Origin: Chryseobacterium oncorhynchi
GTDB lineage: Bacteria > Bacteroidota > Bacteroidia > Flavobacteriales > Weeksellaceae
Assembly (NCBI RefSeq): GCF_002899895.1
Contig: NZ_PPEI02000003.1
Span: forward strand, 124,001-188,000
Length of the DNA stretch: 64,000 nucleotides
Direction: 5' to 3'
Both the position numbers and the translations under genes were made by a program. The notes beneath the pieces are model-generated. The model was not told the origin of the DNA, did no database searches, and saw only the letters and a list, made by a program, of their open reading frames with translations. Below, one piece after another: positions 51,960-60,970 of this stretch (position 1 is the first letter of the stretch; each line of letters starts with the position of its first letter).

Positions 51960-52703
51960 ATGGAAACAAGAATGTTATTAAAAGATGAATCCCTTTGGAA
52001 TAGAATTCAGGGATTTTCACTGGACGCTCCGGATGCTGATTTTCCTTTTTCGAGAAAACTGGCAAAAGAAGAAAACTGGAGCCTTGATTTTGCCCGAAAA
52101 GCCATAGAAGAATATAAAAGATTTGTGTATCTCTGTTGTGTTCTTCCCAATGGTGCTTCACCAAGCACAATAGTAGATAAGGTATGGCATATGCATCTGA
52201 TCTATACTCAAAACTATTGGGAGGAGTTTTGTCCGAATATTCTAAGAAAGTCTCTGCATCACCATCCATCAAAGGGAGGATTTAATGAAAACACTAAGCA
52301 CCAGAATTGGTTTACAAATACTTTAAAAAGCTACAAAGAGATTTTTCAAACTGAAGCCCCTCAGGAAATCTGGCATGAACGGGAAAGTGCTCATTGTAAG
52401 AGGTTCTGGTGGCGAAAGCTGCGGCTGATTCCCTTTTTTATGCTTCTTTTACTGTTATCTTCCTGTCTTGGAGAGATTATAAGTACAGTAATATCTATAG
52501 TTTTTAGCATGCTGGGAATTTTTGCTTTTGGAATTGTAGTTTCTCTACTCCAGAATACAAATGGTAAAAAGAATAAAGATTCCGGATCAAGTTCTGGAGA
52601 AAGCAGTGGCAGTGGAGGAGGTTGTAGCAGTGGAAGCAGTTGTAGTGGTGGGGGAAGCTGCGGGGGTGGATGTGGAGGTTGTGGCGGCGGCTGTGGTGGA
52701 TAA
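51960..52703 (+). CDS. Glycine-rich-domain-containing membrane protein with Cys/Gly tail
   Basis: 247 residues from the ATG at 51960 (an in-frame ATG-like start at 51933 is less likely). The N-terminal part (about 20-130) matches the plant and bacterial GRDP-like domain: FARKAIEEYKRFVYLCCVL, and VDKVWHMHLIYTQNYWEEFCPNIL with the conserved VDxxWHxHxxxxxxYxxxC pattern. One or two membrane helices lie near residues 157-200. The C-terminus is a Ser/Gly tail ending in repeated GGCGG units. I recall similar tails in TIGR04222-type membrane proteins. A small membrane protein follows 12 bp later. Confidence 0.75.
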   Translation: METRMLLKDESLWNRIQGFSLDAPDADFPFSRKLAKEENWSLDFARKAIEEYKRFVYLCCVLPNGASPSTIVDKVWHMHLIYTQNYWEEFCPNILRKSLHHHPSKGGFNENTKHQNWFTNTLKSYKEIFQTEAPQEIWHERESAHCKRFWWRKLRLIPFFMLLLLLSSCLGEIISTVISIVFSMLGIFAFGIVVSLLQNTNGKKNKDSGSSSGESSGSGGGCSSGSSCSGGGSCGGGCGGCGGGCGG

Positions 52704-52715
52704 AAATGAATACCT

Positions 52716-53069
52716 ATGAAAAAGATAATCATTCACTCAGTTTCAATAATGGTAAGCTTTATATGGCTTATCGAAACACGCCAGACATTTAATCCGTTTA
52801 CGCTGAAAGGTCCAGGATTTCTAAAGTTTTATTTACTCCTTTTGCTTGGGTTTTATTCTTCAATTTTTATTTTAAAATTATTAAAGGAACCCATTTCCAA
52901 AACCACACTTTATTTTATGCTGTTCATCTTCGTGTTGGGAATGATAAAGTTGATAAGAGGAATACTATTAGGAAAACCTGTCGGATTTTTAGTAATGATA
53001 TTAATTGCAGAATGTATTGTAATCCTATTATTTAAGTTATTCCATGTAAAGAATAAAATTAAGAACTAG
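52716..53069 (+). CDS. Small polytopic membrane protein
   Basis: 117 residues with about four hydrophobic segments (IIIHSVSIMVSFIWLI, LKFYLLLLLGFYSSIFIL, TLYFMLFIFVLGMIKLI, PVGFLVMILIAECIVILLF). Not recognised. It begins 12 bp after the glycine-rich gene, so it is likely co-transcribed. Confidence 0.7.
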   Translation: MKKIIIHSVSIMVSFIWLIETRQTFNPFTLKGPGFLKFYLLLLLGFYSSIFILKLLKEPISKTTLYFMLFIFVLGMIKLIRGILLGKPVGFLVMILIAECIVILLFKLFHVKNKIKN

Positions 53070-53082
53070 TATCAAAAACAAA

Positions 53083-53110
53083 CCCGAAACAAAAACTGCT
53101 TCGGGCTTTA
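53083..53110. terminator. Terminator between the small membrane genes
   Basis: Imperfect hairpin CCCGAA...TTCGGG, similar in sequence to the terminator of the first paralog (50538-50559), between converging genes. Confidence 0.6.
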
Positions 53111-53125
53111 TATAAATTGTTGAAA

Positions 53126-53332
53126 TTAATTACTTTCTTGATTATCCTTTACTTTTTTATGTCCATATTTTCGAACCATAATAGAGGTTAGGACTACTAA
53201 AATAAGGCTTATTCCAATGTTTGAATTATCCGGGTGAACAATTGCCTGATAAAGATTATAACCAAAAACAGCAGATACTAAAGCGATCAGAATATTATTG
53301 GCATAAGCGTACTGGTTTGTTGAAGTTTTCAT
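53126..53332 (-). CDS. Small two-helix membrane protein, paralog 2
   Basis: 68 residues, MKTSTNQYAYANNILIALVSAVFGYNLYQAIVHPDNSN and onward, with the same two-helix layout, ending in a basic tail. Clear paralog of the gene at 50587, about 2.5 kb away, in the same orientation and with a shared terminator and upstream block. The two copies bracket three unrelated genes. Confidence 0.8.
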   Translation of the reverse strand: MKTSTNQYAYANNILIALVSAVFGYNLYQAIVHPDNSNIGISLILVVLTSIMVRKYGHKKVKDNQESN

Positions 53333-53351
53333 AATGATATTTTTTATTGTT

Positions 53352-53389
53352 ATTTATCCAGTAAGTATGACAATTTAACATACGTTACA
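53352..53389 (-). promoter_or_regulatory. Conserved promoter/leader block of paralog 2, ECF-like
   Basis: Minus strand TGTAAC (53389-53384), then CATACTTAC (53369-53361) and CTGGATAAATA, aligning with the block at 50806-50843 almost base for base. Confidence 0.45.
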
Positions 53390-53433
53390 AAAAAAATTAA
53401 AAATATCTTTTAAACTAAACTTCAAAATATGCT

Positions 53434-54621
53434 CTACGAAATCACCCCACTTCCGATAAGTTCATCATCAATATACCATGAGGCAAACTGTCCTTCAGCG
53501 ATGGCTGATTGTGGCTCTTCAAATTCAACGTAAAAACCATCTTCAAACTGATAGAGAGTCGCTTTCTGTAAAGACTGTCTGTATCTGAATCTTGCCAATA
53601 CCTCCATAGACTCACCATTGTTCAGCTTCATATCTTCACGAACCCAGTGCAATTCAGAATTGTCAATTTTTAAAGCTTTTTTATAAAGACCAGGAAATTG
53701 ATTTCCTTCTCCTACAAAAATAATATTGTTTTCCATGTCTCTCGATACAATAAAGCAGCTTTCTTTATGTCCGCCAATACCAAGTCCTCTACTTTGTCCG
53801 ATGGTGAAAAATTGAGCACCTTGATGCTTTCCGATTACCTTTCCGTCGGTCTTTTTATAGTTGATTTTTCTTGAAAGGAATTCAAGTTCCTCTTTCTTTG
53901 AAGAGAATTCAGTTTTTTCTTCTGCAAATAATGATGAATCTTTGAAAATCTCAACAATTTCACCTTCATTCGGTTTAAGTTGCTGTTGTAAGAACTGAGG
54001 AAGGCTTACTTTTCCAATAAAGCACAATCCCTGAGAATCCTTTTTATCTGCCGTTACCAGGCCTATTTCTTTTGCGATCTCTCTTACCTGAGGCTTTGTA
54101 AGCTCTCCAATAGGAAATAAGGCTTTAGATAGCTGATCCTGGCTTAGCTGGCAAAGGAAATAAGATTGATCCTTGTTGTTGTCTTTTCCGGCTAAAAGAT
54201 GAAAGATTTCCTTTCCGTTTTCATCAATAGTGGAGTCTACTCTTGCATAATGTCCTGTAGCCACCTTATCAGCACCTAACGACATTGCTGTTTTCATAAA
54301 AACATCGAATTTTACTTCTCTGTTACACAAAACATCAGGGTTGGGAGTTCTTCCTTTTTGATACTCATCGAACATATAATCTACGATACGTTCCTTGTAA
54401 AGGTCACTCATATCTATAACCTGGAAAGGAATACCCAACTTCTGGGCAACCATCAGGGCATCATTGCTGTCCTCAATCCAAGGACACTCATCTTCTAATG
54501 TTACAGAAGCATCATTCCAGTTTCTCATAAACAGAGCAACTACTTCATGCCCTTGCTGTTGTAGCAAATATGCTGTAACACTTGAATCTACACCTCCGGA
54601 GAGGCCTACTACTACTTTCAT
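53434..54621 (-). CDS. mnmA: tRNA-specific 2-thiouridylase MnmA
   Basis: 395 residues. N-terminal P-loop [15 protein letters not shown] (about residues 6-20), catalytic cysteine in [13 protein letters not shown] (about 103), second cysteine in [10 protein letters not shown] (about 210), and the C-terminal beta-domain with [10 protein letters not shown]. It makes s2U34 in tRNAs for Lys, Glu and Gln, complementing MnmG. Two insertions, one near residues 240-270 ([18 protein letters not shown]), extend it slightly beyond the E. coli length. Monocistronic. Confidence 0.95.
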   Translation of the reverse strand: MKVVVGLSGGVDSSVTAYLLQQQGHEVVALFMRNWNDASVTLEDECPWIEDSNDALMVAQKLGIPFQVIDMSDLYKERIVDYMFDEYQKGRTPNPDVLCNREVKFDVFMKTAMSLGADKVATGHYARVDSTIDENGKEIFHLLAGKDNNKDQSYFLCQLSQDQLSKALFPIGELTKPQVREIAKEIGLVTADKKDSQGLCFIGKVSLPQFLQQQLKPNEGEIVEIFKDSSLFAEEKTEFSSKKEELEFLSRKINYKKTDGKVIGKHQGAQFFTIGQSRGLGIGGHKESCFIVSRDMENNIIFVGEGNQFPGLYKKALKIDNSELHWVREDMKLNNGESMEVLARFRYRQSLQKATLYQFEDGFYVEFEEPQSAIAEGQFASWYIDDELIGSGVIS

Positions 54622-54832
54622 TTATTTCAATTTTACGAAACTCTTAACGGGAGTTCTTAGTTTGACCCGGCAAAAATACAACTAAAAAAATTCGTAAAAA
54701 AACCATAATTTTAAACATTGATAAAAACGATAGTAGTATAAATGATACCATTAACGAAGTTTTCAATAGCGAGATGAGGATGAAAATGAGGATGATTTAT
54801 AAATATCTTTAGACAAAATAAAATATTTACAT

Positions 54833-55360
54833 ATGAAAAAGTTTATTATTTCAATGATGCTGATAACCTCAGGATCAGTTTTTTCCCAGGTTTCAATAGG
54901 TGCTCCGGTGCAAGAAAATAACAAATGGACTTTTGGAGGAGGAATCGGTTTGGGGTTTGGAAGCAACAGTTCATTTTATCTACAGGCTTCTCCAAGAGTA
55001 GGATATCGTCTTACCGAAGATCTTGAGGCAGGAGCTGTGGGAAGTGTTTCATGGCAGACTTCAGACTACTATAGATCCACAATGTTTGGGATAGGGCCTT
55101 TTGTTAATTATTATATTGCTCGCTCGTTTTATTTAAGTGCAAACTTCCAACACTACTTCATCAATTATAATGATAAGTATTACGATTACAAGTACAACAG
55201 AGAAGAAAACGCATTATATCTTGGTGGAGGTTACATGCAGAGAATAGGGAATAATTCCTTTATGCAGATAGGATTAATGTATAATGTTCTTTGGAAAGAA
55301 AATTCAAGTGTATTTTCAAATGGCTTAGTCCCTAATATAGGTTTTGTGGTAGGGCTTTAA
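54833..55360 (+). CDS. Small outer-membrane beta-barrel protein
   Basis: 175 residues. Signal peptide (ISMMLITSGSVFSQ), then alternating hydrophobic/aromatic strands characteristic of an eight-stranded barrel: TFGGGIGLGFGSNSSFYLQASPRVGYRL, EAGAVGSVSWQTSDYY, GIGPFVNYYIARSFYLSANFQHYF, ending NIGFVVGL. This is the OmpA-like/porin-superfamily beta-barrel layout of Bacteroidetes. Function unknown. It has a strong terminator that it shares with clpC. Confidence 0.8.
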   Translation: MKKFIISMMLITSGSVFSQVSIGAPVQENNKWTFGGGIGLGFGSNSSFYLQASPRVGYRLTEDLEAGAVGSVSWQTSDYYRSTMFGIGPFVNYYIARSFYLSANFQHYFINYNDKYYDYKYNREENALYLGGGYMQRIGNNSFMQIGLMYNVLWKENSSVFSNGLVPNIGFVVGL

Positions 55361-55385
55361 TCATTGCTTCTTACAGATAAAAATA

Positions 55386-55414
55386 AAAAGCACCGGAAAC
55401 TTTCCGGTGCTTTT
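55386..55414. terminator. Bidirectional terminator between the barrel gene and clpC
   Basis: Perfect 14-bp-arm hairpin AAAAGCACCGGAAA / TTTCCGGTGCTTTT with a single-base gap, flanked by A/T runs, between converging genes. Confidence 0.9.
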
Positions 55415-55436
55415 CTATTGAAATTAAATTAATTAT

Positions 55437-57977
55437 TTAAGATTGAGAAGACTTCTCAGCTGCTGATGATTTCTTCGGCTTTGAAGTTTTTCCTACCAAT
55501 GCATCTTTTGCTTCATTAACCTCAAGAACTACGGTTTCTCCTTCATTCAATTGTTTGTTTACCAACATTTCTGCCAATAAATCTTCAATGTACTTCTGGA
55601 TTGCTCTTTTCAGTGGTCTTGCACCAAAGTCTTTATCCCATCCTTTTTCAGAAATAAAGTCTTTCGCTTCTTCGGTTAATTCTACTTTATAACCTAATTT
55701 TTCAAGTCTGCCATAAAGCTTATTCAGTTCAATATCAATGATTTTCTTGATATCATCCTGTACAAGAGAGTTGAAGATCACAATATCATCAATTCTGTTT
55801 AAGAATTCAGGAGCAAATGCTTTTTTAAGGGCATTTTCAATAGTGCTTCTTGCTCTTGAGTCAGATGTTGTCTTTTTAGCTGAAGTTCCAAATCCTACAC
55901 CATCTCCGAAGTCTTTAAGATCCCTTGTTCCAATATTGGAAGTAAGAATGATGATTGTATTTCTAAAGTCTATCTTTCTTCCTAAGCTATCCGTAACGTG
56001 TCCTTCATCAAGGATTTGCAACAGAATATTGAATACATCCGGGTGAGCTTTTTCAATCTCATCCAAAAGAACTACTGCGTATGGTTTTCTTCTTACCGCT
56101 TCGGTCAACTGACCTCCTTCTTCGTATCCAACATATCCCGGAGGCGCTCCAACCAATCTTGAAACGGCAAATTTCTCCATGTATTCACTCATATCGATTC
56201 GGATCAGCGATTCATCTGATTCAAAAAGCTCTCTGGCCATTACTTTTGCAAGCTCGGTTTTACCAACCCCTGTTGTTCCAAGGAAGATAAATGTACCAAT
56301 TGGGCGGTTAGGATCCTTAAGACCTGCTCTGTTTCTTTGAATAGCTTTAACTACTTTCTTTACAGCATCTTGCTGACCGATAACCTTTCCGTTCAGTTTT
56401 TCATCCATCTGAGCTAATTTATCAAGCTCGTTTTTGCCAACTTTCGTTACAGGAACGCCACTCATCATAGAAACCACTTCTGCTACACTTTCTTCACTTA
56501 CGGTTTCTTTTTTCTCCTTAACATCTTTATCCCATTTTTCCTGAGCAGCATTTAGTTCCATTTGAAGACGTTCCTCCTCATCCTTAAGCTTTCTTGCTTC
56601 AAGATAATCCTGAGCTTTTACAGCTTTTTGCTTCAATTCCTTGATATCTTCAATTTTCTTTTCAAAATCAATGATCTCAGTAGGAACTTTCATGTTTTTA
56701 ATATAAACTCTGGAACCTGCTTCGTCCATGGCATCAATAGCCTTGTCCGGTAGGAAACGATCTGTAATATATCTTGATGTCAAATTGACACATGCATTAA
56801 TTGCCTCAGGAGTATAAATTACATTGTGATGTTCTTCATACTTATCCTTAATTTGGTTCAAAATCTGAATGGTTTCCTCAATAGAAGTAGGCTCCACCAT
56901 TACTTTCTGGAATCTTCTTTCTAAAGCTCCGTCTTTTTCAATATACTGACGGTATTCATCCAGAGTTGTAGCCCCGATGCATTGAATTTCACCTCTTGCT
57001 AAGGCTGGTTTGAACATGTTGGATGCATCCAGACTTCCTGTAGAACTTCCCGCACCTACAATAGTGTGAAGCTCATCAATGAATAAGATGACATCTCTGT
57101 TTTTTTCCAGCTCCGTCATAATAGCCTTCATTCTTTCTTCAAACTGACCACGGTATTTTGTTCCGGCCACTAAACTTGCCAGATCCAAAGTGATCACACG
57201 TTTTCCGTAAAGAACTCTTGAAACTTTCTTCTGTTGAATTCTTAATGCTAACCCTTCTGCAATCGCAGATTTACCAACTCCCGGCTCCCCGATAAGAAGC
57301 GGATTGTTTTTCTTTCTACGCGATAAGATCTGAGAAACTCTCTCAATTTCTTTTTCACGACCGATTACTGGGTCTAATTTTCCATCTCTTGCCAGGGAAG
57401 TTAAATCTCTACCAAAGTTATCCAAAGTTGGAGTTTTGCTTTTTGCAGAGCCTAGATTTCCGGTAGGCTTTCTCATTTGCTCAAAATCCTCTCTTTCATT
57501 GTCATCATCATACGCACTCATCTGTGGTGACTGCCCGGAATTTTTAAGCATAGTTTGGTACTCTTTTGAAACCCCCTCATAGTCGATGTCATAAGCTCCC
57601 AAAATATTTGAAGTAGGATCCTCATATTTATAAAGAATACCTAAAAGCAGGTGAACGGTATTAATTTCATTGCTTTTGTACTGTCGGCATTCTAACTCCG
57701 CACGTTTAATGGCATGATCTGCCATCTTGGTGAAAGAAATATTGGTAACCTCCTCAGAAATAGGATTAAGACTTGCTGTATTTAGAGTTTCAATTTTTCT
57801 TCTGATTTGTGTTAAATCCGCATTAAGGTTTTGAAGGATTTCTTTTGCAGAGTTTTCCGTTTTTATAATACCTAAAAGTAGATGTTCTGTATTGAGAAAT
57901 TCACTTTTCAGCCTTTTAGCTTCGCTTTTGCTTTGTTTGAACACCTGGCTCAAACCTTGTGAAAACTTATAATCCAT
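55437..57977 (-). CDS. clpC: ATP-dependent Clp protease ATP-binding subunit ClpC
   Basis: 846 residues from the ATG at 57977 (an ATG at 57989 would add four residues; MDYKFSQGLSQVF fits the usual start). N-terminal double Clp_N repeat (about 5-150), first AAA+ with GEPGVGKSAIAEGLA and ILFIDELHTIVGAG (about 235-320), a middle UVR-like coiled-coil (about 425-480), and second AAA+ with GTTGVGKTELAKVMAREL and LLDEIEKAHPDVFNILLQILDEG. It unfolds proteins for ClpP. N-domain wording is more divergent than the AAA+ parts. Monocistronic. Confidence 0.94.
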   Translation of the reverse strand: MDYKFSQGLSQVFKQSKSEAKRLKSEFLNTEHLLLGIIKTENSAKEILQNLNADLTQIRRKIETLNTASLNPISEEVTNISFTKMADHAIKRAELECRQYKSNEINTVHLLLGILYKYEDPTSNILGAYDIDYEGVSKEYQTMLKNSGQSPQMSAYDDDNEREDFEQMRKPTGNLGSAKSKTPTLDNFGRDLTSLARDGKLDPVIGREKEIERVSQILSRRKKNNPLLIGEPGVGKSAIAEGLALRIQQKKVSRVLYGKRVITLDLASLVAGTKYRGQFEERMKAIMTELEKNRDVILFIDELHTIVGAGSSTGSLDASNMFKPALARGEIQCIGATTLDEYRQYIEKDGALERRFQKVMVEPTSIEETIQILNQIKDKYEEHHNVIYTPEAINACVNLTSRYITDRFLPDKAIDAMDEAGSRVYIKNMKVPTEIIDFEKKIEDIKELKQKAVKAQDYLEARKLKDEEERLQMELNAAQEKWDKDVKEKKETVSEESVAEVVSMMSGVPVTKVGKNELDKLAQMDEKLNGKVIGQQDAVKKVVKAIQRNRAGLKDPNRPIGTFIFLGTTGVGKTELAKVMARELFESDESLIRIDMSEYMEKFAVSRLVGAPPGYVGYEEGGQLTEAVRRKPYAVVLLDEIEKAHPDVFNILLQILDEGHVTDSLGRKIDFRNTIIILTSNIGTRDLKDFGDGVGFGTSAKKTTSDSRARSTIENALKKAFAPEFLNRIDDIVIFNSLVQDDIKKIIDIELNKLYGRLEKLGYKVELTEEAKDFISEKGWDKDFGARPLKRAIQKYIEDLLAEMLVNKQLNEGETVVLEVNEAKDALVGKTSKPKKSSAAEKSSQS

Positions 57978-58128
57978 AATATATCTCATTAGAATAAAGG
58001 CAACATTACCATTTATTCATTATCTAAATTACAAATATTTTACCAAAAATCAATTAATGACTTTATGGCAGAAAAAATTTTATTATCTTATTGAAAATGA
58101 TTAAGTTTGTTATTCTTAAAATTTCCCC

Positions 58129-58353
58129 ATGAATCCTGAAATAACCACTTACGTCGGATACTCTGCCTCAATTTTTATTGTATTGAGTTTCATATTGAAA
58201 GATGTAAGAAAAATCAGAATTGTTAATATGATCGGCTGCTTTTGCTTTGTCATTTATGGTTTCTTTAGTGGACCTTTATGGCCGGTTATCATTCCAAACG
58301 GACTTATTTGCTTTATTCAGATCTATCATTTACTGCTTGGAAATAAGAAGTAA
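58129..58353 (+). CDS. Small YgjV-like membrane protein
   Basis: 74 residues with three hydrophobic segments: TYVGYSASIFIVLSFILKD, IVNMIGCFCFVIYGFF, PLWPVIIPNGLICFIQIYHLL. The wording resembles half of the YgjV/SemiSWEET-like inner-membrane families; similar proteins have been misannotated as uroporphyrinogen decarboxylase. It overlaps the following glycosyltransferase gene by one base, which suggests translational coupling. Confidence 0.7.
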   Translation: MNPEITTYVGYSASIFIVLSFILKDVRKIRIVNMIGCFCFVIYGFFSGPLWPVIIPNGLICFIQIYHLLLGNKK

Positions 58354-59447
58354 TGAAGAAAAAAATAATAACATCTGCTTTCAGTAATTTGTATACAGAC
58401 CAACGTATTGAAAAGGTTTGCCAGACTTTGCATGAAAACGGATATACTATTGATCTGATTGGAAATGACTGGAAAGGAGCCGAAAAAATGCAGCGCCCTT
58501 ATTCCTTTTCAAGGATACATTTAATTTCAAAAAGCTTAAAAACAGCCTATTTTGAATTTAATTGGAAGCTATATCATGAATTAAAAAAAAAGGCAGATAA
58601 AGATACCATTCTTCATGCTAATGATATTGATGCCCTGTTTCCAAATTATCTTATTGCCAAAAAGCTGAATATTCCTCTGGTTTTTGACAGTCATGAAATT
58701 TTTTCAGAAATGCCTGCAGTTCAGGGCAAAATGTCACAAAAATTATGGCGTTATGTCGAAAGAACAGTCATTCCGAAACTTACATGGATGATTACTGCGA
58801 GTGGAAGCTATGCAAAATGGTTTCAAAAAACATATGGAATTCATCCAATTGTGGTTCAAAATGCACCAAGGAAAATGAATTTTGACTTCGAAATTCCTGA
58901 TAATAATCCTAAAATACTTTTATATCAGGGAGCAATCAATCCTTTTAGAGGAATTGATAAAGTGATTATGGCGATGCATCATTTAGATAATGTGGTGCTA
59001 AAAATAGCCGGAGATGGCCCAAGAAAAGGGGAATATGAAAATTTAGTAGCACAAGAAAAGCTTCAGAATAAAGTTCAGTTTTTGGGAAAATTAATGCCCG
59101 AGGACTTGAGAAAGGTTACGATAACTGCTGACTGTGGGATGAGCATTGAAGAAAATGGGGGAGATAGTTACCTTTATTCATTGCCCAATAAGGTTTTAGA
59201 TTGTATTCAGGCGCGTGTTCCTTTGATTCTGTCAAATATTCCTGAATTGCAAAATATTAAAAATCAGTTTGATGTAGGAGAGACAATTCCTGATCATCAT
59301 CCAAAAAACATTGCAACGGCAATTGAAAAAGTTTTAAACAAAGGAAGAAAAAACTATCTGGAAGAACTTGAAAAAGCTTCAAAAACTCTTTGTTGGGAGA
59401 ATGAAGAAATAAAATTGCTGGAAGTTTTTAATAAAGCGTCCCAATAA
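58353..59447 (+). CDS. Family 4 glycosyltransferase
   Basis: 364 residues, GT-B fold. N-terminal half has the segment LHANDIDALFPNYLIAKKLNIPLVFDSHEIFSEMP (about 85-120). The C-terminal half has YQGAINPFRGIDKVIMAMH (about 191-209), KIAGDGPRKGEYENL and GMSIEENGGDSYLYSLPNKVLDCIQARVPL with the conserved acidic sugar-nucleotide motif (about 263-290). Likely builds a surface polysaccharide or lipid-linked glycan; donor and acceptor unknown. It overlaps the small membrane gene. Confidence 0.87.
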   Translation: MKKKIITSAFSNLYTDQRIEKVCQTLHENGYTIDLIGNDWKGAEKMQRPYSFSRIHLISKSLKTAYFEFNWKLYHELKKKADKDTILHANDIDALFPNYLIAKKLNIPLVFDSHEIFSEMPAVQGKMSQKLWRYVERTVIPKLTWMITASGSYAKWFQKTYGIHPIVVQNAPRKMNFDFEIPDNNPKILLYQGAINPFRGIDKVIMAMHHLDNVVLKIAGDGPRKGEYENLVAQEKLQNKVQFLGKLMPEDLRKVTITADCGMSIEENGGDSYLYSLPNKVLDCIQARVPLILSNIPELQNIKNQFDVGETIPDHHPKNIATAIEKVLNKGRKNYLEELEKASKTLCWENEEIKLLEVFNKASQ

Positions 59448-59576
59448 AATAAATTCAATCAGGAGGGCCTGTTTATGGTGTATGGATGATTTTTTTGTAT
59501 TCTATGAACCAATCTTTTATCTTAAAACCTTAAAAGTCTAAATTTAATTATCTTTGCACAAAGAAATTTGTGAAAA

Positions 59577-59996
59577 ATGACCATTAAAGAAAAACAGCAG
59601 GAAATAATCGACGAATTTGCGTTTCTTGACGACTGGGAGCAGAAATATGAATATATTATTGATCTTGGAAAGGAATTAAAAGGGTTTCCGGAAGACAAGA
59701 AAATAGAGGATAACCTGATTAAAGGCTGCCAAAGTAAAGTATGGATTGATGCTGAATTTAAAGAAGGAAAGCTTTTCTTTAATGCAGATTCTGATGGAAT
59801 TTTGCCAAAAGGTATTGTTTCGCTTTTGGTGAGCATTTATAGTGGGCATTCTACTCAGGAGATCTTGGATTCTGATTTTCAATTTATTTCAGAGATTGGA
59901 TTACAGGAGTTTCTTTCGCCATCCAGAGCTAATGGACTGATGGCTATGACAAAACAAATTAAATTTTATGCAGTTGCTTACCAACTGAAATCATAA
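59577..59996 (+). CDS. sufE: SufE family sulfur-acceptor protein
   Basis: 139 residues. DWEQKYEYIIDLGKELKGFP and the loop LIKGCQSKVWI with the catalytic cysteine (about residue 45) are diagnostic, followed by LLVSIYSGHSTQEIL and LSPSRANGLMAMTKQIK. SufE accepts sulfur from SufS and passes it to the SufBCD scaffold for Fe-S cluster assembly. The rest of the suf operon is not nearby. The next gene starts 2 bp after its stop. Confidence 0.92.
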   Translation: MTIKEKQQEIIDEFAFLDDWEQKYEYIIDLGKELKGFPEDKKIEDNLIKGCQSKVWIDAEFKEGKLFFNADSDGILPKGIVSLLVSIYSGHSTQEILDSDFQFISEIGLQEFLSPSRANGLMAMTKQIKFYAVAYQLKS

Positions 59997-59998
59997 CC

Positions 59999-60970
59999 GT
60001 GACCAGAATTTTAGCATATCGTTTCTCTGCATTTGGAGATGTTGCAATGACTGTTCCTGTTTTCAGGGAGTTTTTGGAGCAAAATCCTGATGTGGAAATT
60101 ATTATGGTTTCCAGAAAAAATTTTGAAGCCTTATTTTCTGGTATTCCTAATGTTACATTTAAAGGAATTGATCTTGATGACTATAAAGGATTCTTTGGAT
60201 TAAGAAAATTAAGTAACGAATTGATTAAGGAATTTAATCCGGACTGTGTTGCCAATCTTCATGATGTGATCCGGACTAAAATACTGGATAGGATTTATAG
60301 AAGAAAAGGACTAAAGGTTTTTAAGATCAATAAGGGAAAAGAGGAGAAAGAGCATCTTACGGATGTCTGGAATCTGGATAAAGTTCAATTGAAAAAAACA
60401 GTTGAACGTTATGCCGATGTTTTCAGAGAAATGGGTTTTAAAGTAGAACTTTCTCAAAAACTTAGACCTCTTCCGGGCCATAAATCAGGAATTGGCTTTG
60501 CTCCTTTTGCCCAACACAAGGGAAAAATGCTTCCTCTGGAAAAATCTTTTGAACTGGCTAAAATTTTAGCTCAAAAACATACAGTGTATTTTTTTGGCGG
60601 CGGAAAAAGAGAAACTGAAACTCTTGAAGAATGGGAAAACCAAATCCCAAATACCAAAAGTCTTTCCGGAAGATTAAGCCTTACAGAAGAGCTTAATAAA
60701 ATTGCTGAGCTGGAAATAATGATTTCAATGGATTCTGCTAATATGCACCTGGCAAGCATTGTTGGAACAAGATGTATTTCGATCTGGGGTGCAACACATC
60801 CTTATGCTGGGTTTTTAGGGTTCGGACAAAGTGAAGAGGATGTCATTCAGGTAAAGGACTTAAGCTGCAGACCATGTTCTGTTTTCGGTGATAAGGAATG
60901 TTATAGAGGAGATTGGGCGTGTTTGGCAGAGTTTAATATTCAAAAAGTGATACAAGCTGTTAATCTTTAA
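59999..60970 (+). CDS. Family 9 glycosyltransferase (heptosyltransferase-like)
   Basis: 323 residues from a GTG start 2 bp after sufE. GT9 features: RILAYRFSAFGDVAMTVPVFREF (about 3-25), GIGFAPFAQHKGKMLPLEKSFELAKIL (about 161-187), FFGGGKRETE, and DSANMHLASIVGTRCISIWGATHPYAGFLGFG (about 248-279). A C-terminal cysteine cluster (CRPC, CYRGDWACL) is common in the ADP-heptose:LPS heptosyltransferases. It presumably adds a core sugar to LPS. Converges with a family 4 enzyme gene that overlaps its end by 11 bp. Confidence 0.9.
   Translation: MTRILAYRFSAFGDVAMTVPVFREFLEQNPDVEIIMVSRKNFEALFSGIPNVTFKGIDLDDYKGFFGLRKLSNELIKEFNPDCVANLHDVIRTKILDRIYRRKGLKVFKINKGKEEKEHLTDVWNLDKVQLKKTVERYADVFREMGFKVELSQKLRPLPGHKSGIGFAPFAQHKGKMLPLEKSFELAKILAQKHTVYFFGGGKRETETLEEWENQIPNTKSLSGRLSLTEELNKIAELEIMISMDSANMHLASIVGTRCISIWGATHPYAGFLGFGQSEEDVIQVKDLSCRPCSVFGDKECYRGDWACLAEFNIQKVIQAVNL

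Noticed and set aside
52391-52732. Long minus-strand ORF rich in proline opposite the glycine-rich gene
   Set aside because: A shadow frame: Gly/Cys codons on one strand read as Pro-rich on the other; no signal, promoter or domain.
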